DNA of 26,579 nucleotides from an uncultured Verrucomicrobiales bacterium (GTDB lineage Bacteria > Verrucomicrobiota > Verrucomicrobiia > Verrucomicrobiales > Akkermansiaceae): assembly GCA_937969125.1 (NCBI GenBank), contig CALBVA010000086.1, positions 1 to 26,579 of the forward strand. The letters are read 5' to 3'. A model generated the notes under the pieces. The model made no database searches and was not told the origin of the DNA. It saw only the letters and a program-made list of their open reading frames with translations. Numbering within the stretch: the stretch's first letter is position 1; each line of letters starts with the position of its first letter. The translations under genes were made by a program, and so were the position numbers. Of the stretch, positions 25,158 through 26,579 are shown piece after piece.

Positions 25158-25178
25158 TTCTGTGCTTTAAGCGATGCC

Positions 25179-26579
25179 TTACATCATTCCGCCCATGCCA
25201 CCGTGGTCGTGGCCGTGGCCTGCGTCGGCTGGCTCAGGCTCGGGGATGTCGGTGATGAGAGCCTCGGTGGTGAGCATGAGTCCGGAGATGGAGGCGGCGT
25301 TCTGCAGAGCGGAACGGGTCACCTTGGTCGGATCTACGACACCGGCTTCAATGAGGTCAACATACTCGCCGGTGGCGACATTGTAGCCTTCATTACCGGA
25401 AGCATTCTTCACCTTCTCGACGATGAGAGCACCTTCGAGGCCGGCATTGGCAGACAGCTGACGGAGGGGAGACTCGATTGCGGAGATAATGATGCCAGCT
25501 CCGGTTGCTTCGTCACCTTCGAGACCGAGGTCACCGATCTGTGAGGTGGCACGGATGAGAGCGGTGCCGCCTCCTGGGACGATGCCTTCTTCGACAGCAG
25601 CGCGGGTGGCGTGAAGGGCGTCTTCAACGCGGGCCTTCTTCTCTTTCATCTCAGACTCGGTAGCTGCACCAACATTGATGACAGCAACTCCACCAGCAAG
25701 CTTGGCAAGACGCTCCTGGAGCTTCTCGCGGTCATAGTCAGAAGTGGTGTCAGCGATCTGCTTACGAATCTGGTTCACGCGGCCGGAGATGGCATCGGAT
25801 CCACCTTCACCTTCGACGATGATGGTCTCTTCCTTGCCAATGACAACGCTCTTGGCCTGACCGAGGTCTTCCAGCTCGATGTTCTCAAGCTTGATTCCGA
25901 GGTCCTCAGTGATGCAACGACCACCGGTCAGGACTGCGATATCTTCAAGCATGGCCTTACGACGATCTCCGAATCCAGGAGCCTTGACCGCAGCGATGTT
26001 GAGGGTGCCGCGGAGCTTGTTAACGACGAGGGCAGCGAGTGCCTCACCTTCAACGTCCTCAGCAATGATGAGGAGAGGCTTGCCGGTCTTGGCGATTTTC
26101 TCGAGCACTGGAAGGAGGTCCTTAAGGTTGGAGATCTTCTTCTCGTGAATCAGGATGTAAGCGCTCTCGAGCTTGCAGTCCATGGTGTCTGGATCGGTGA
26201 CGAAGTAAGGAGAGAGGTATCCCTTGTCGAACTGCATCCCTTCGACAACGTCGAGGGTGGTTTCAATGCCCTTGGCTTCCTCAACGGTAATGGTGCCGTC
26301 CTTGCCGACCTTGTCCATGGCCTCGGCGATGATGCCGCCGATTTCGGTGTCCCAGTTGGCGGAGACAGTCGCGACCTGTGCGATCTCCTTCGAGTCGGAG
26401 ACTTCCTTGGAGATGTCAGCAAGTTGAGCGACGATGGCCTCAGAGGCCTTCAGGATACCGCGCTGAAGGCGGATCGGATTGGCACCAGCTGTGACGTTAC
26501 GAAGACCTTCTTTATAGATGGCCTCGGCAAGCACGGTCGCGGTGGTGGTTCCGTCACCAGCGATGTCGGAGGTCTTGGA
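25179..26579 (-). CDS. groEL: Chaperonin GroEL (N-terminus outside window)
   Basis: The last 466 residues of the 60-kDa chaperonin, which folds proteins inside a double ring with GroES and ATP. The visible part starts at about residue 79 of E. coli GroEL with SKTSDIAGDGTTTATVLAEAI, the ATP-binding GDGTTT loop that includes the catalytic Asp. Intermediate and apical blocks follow (GYLSPYF, LIIAEDVEGEALA, VKAPGFGDRRKAMLEDIAVLTGG) and then the second equatorial part (VEEGIVPGGGTALIRA). The C-terminus is the usual GGM tail with an unusual His-rich insert: EPEPADAGHGHDHGGMGGMM. The start codon and any groES lie to the right of the window. A strong terminator follows at 25121-25157. Confidence 0.97.
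   Translation of the reverse strand, partial: SKTSDIAGDGTTTATVLAEAIYKEGLRNVTAGANPIRLQRGILKASEAIVAQLADISKEVSDSKEIAQVATVSANWDTEIGGIIAEAMDKVGKDGTITVEEAKGIETTLDVVEGMQFDKGYLSPYFVTDPDTMDCKLESAYILIHEKKISNLKDLLPVLEKIAKTGKPLLIIAEDVEGEALAALVVNKLRGTLNIAAVKAPGFGDRRKAMLEDIAVLTGGRCITEDLGIKLENIELEDLGQAKSVVIGKEETIIVEGEGGSDAISGRVNQIRKQIADTTSDYDREKLQERLAKLAGGVAVINVGAATESEMKEKKARVEDALHATRAAVEEGIVPGGGTALIRATSQIGDLGLEGDEATGAGIIISAIESPLRQLSANAGLEGALIVEKVKNASGNEGYNVATGEYVDLIEAGVVDPTKVTRSALQNAASISGLMLTTEALITDIPEPEPADAGHGHDHGGMGGMM

Noticed and set aside
1..26579. tRNA, rRNA, CRISPR, transposon or phage genes
   Set aside because: No repeat-spacer array, transposase motif, integrase, or tRNA-like cloverleaf was noticed on either strand; a dedicated RNA search was not possible.

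Overview
The window most likely comes from a member of the Verrucomicrobiota (order Verrucomicrobiales). The grounds are indirect but agree: a secreted protein with a C-terminal PEP-CTERM anchor, a small secreted protein of the exosortase-associated TIGR04073 type, a CPBP membrane protease resembling the PEP-CTERM-linked CAAX-protease group, a very large secreted kexin-like protease with a D-rich C-terminal module often seen in this phylum, and GC-rich genes with few clear Shine-Dalgarno sites. No rRNA, tRNA, CRISPR array, transposase or phage gene was seen, so this looks like ordinary chromosome. The coding density is high and the genes fall into short strand-switching blocks.

Layout. Positions 1-188 (-) hold the N-terminus of an exported protein that looks like a beta-carbonic anhydrase. 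Positions 395-6803 (-) hold a tightly packed run that reads, in transcription order: D-Ala-D-Ala carboxypeptidase-like serine hydrolase, 6-phosphofructokinase, Lrp/AsnC regulator, class I/II aminotransferase, CPBP protease, and a membrane-anchored beta-helix protein. Positions 6934-13875 (+) hold the TIGR04073-type protein with its terminator, an atypical response regulator, and a three-gene RND efflux system (outer membrane lipoprotein, adaptor, pump). Positions 13974-17711 (-) form an operon for making and breaking glucosylglycerate: phosphatase, synthase and a GH13_18 phosphorylase. It is divergent from a formamidopyrimidine-DNA glycosylase gene at 17830-18651 (+). Positions 18708-23531 (-) hold the PEP-CTERM protein and the 1207-residue S8 protease. 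Positions 23679-25069 (+) hold ornithine carbamoyltransferase overlapping a GtrA-like membrane protein. Positions 25179-26579 (-) hold the C-terminal four fifths of GroEL, ending at a strong terminator shared with the convergent gene.

How the genes work together. The clearest system is the glucosylglycerate operon. Synthase and phosphatase would make the compatible solute glucosylglycerate from an NDP-glucose and 3-phosphoglycerate, and the phosphorylase would recover it as glucose 1-phosphate and glycerate, which makes a reversible carbon and osmolyte store. The RND genes form one export machine. The TIGR04073-type protein, the CPBP protease and the PEP-CTERM protein point to an exosortase-type surface-sorting system whose core enzyme is not in this window. 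I found no clearly unprecedented system. The best leads are the complete glucosylglycerate synthesis and phosphorolysis operon, the modular kexin-like protease with its likely self-processing site and tandem domains, and several enzymes with altered key residues (response regulator, carboxypeptidase, RND pump, phosphofructokinase).
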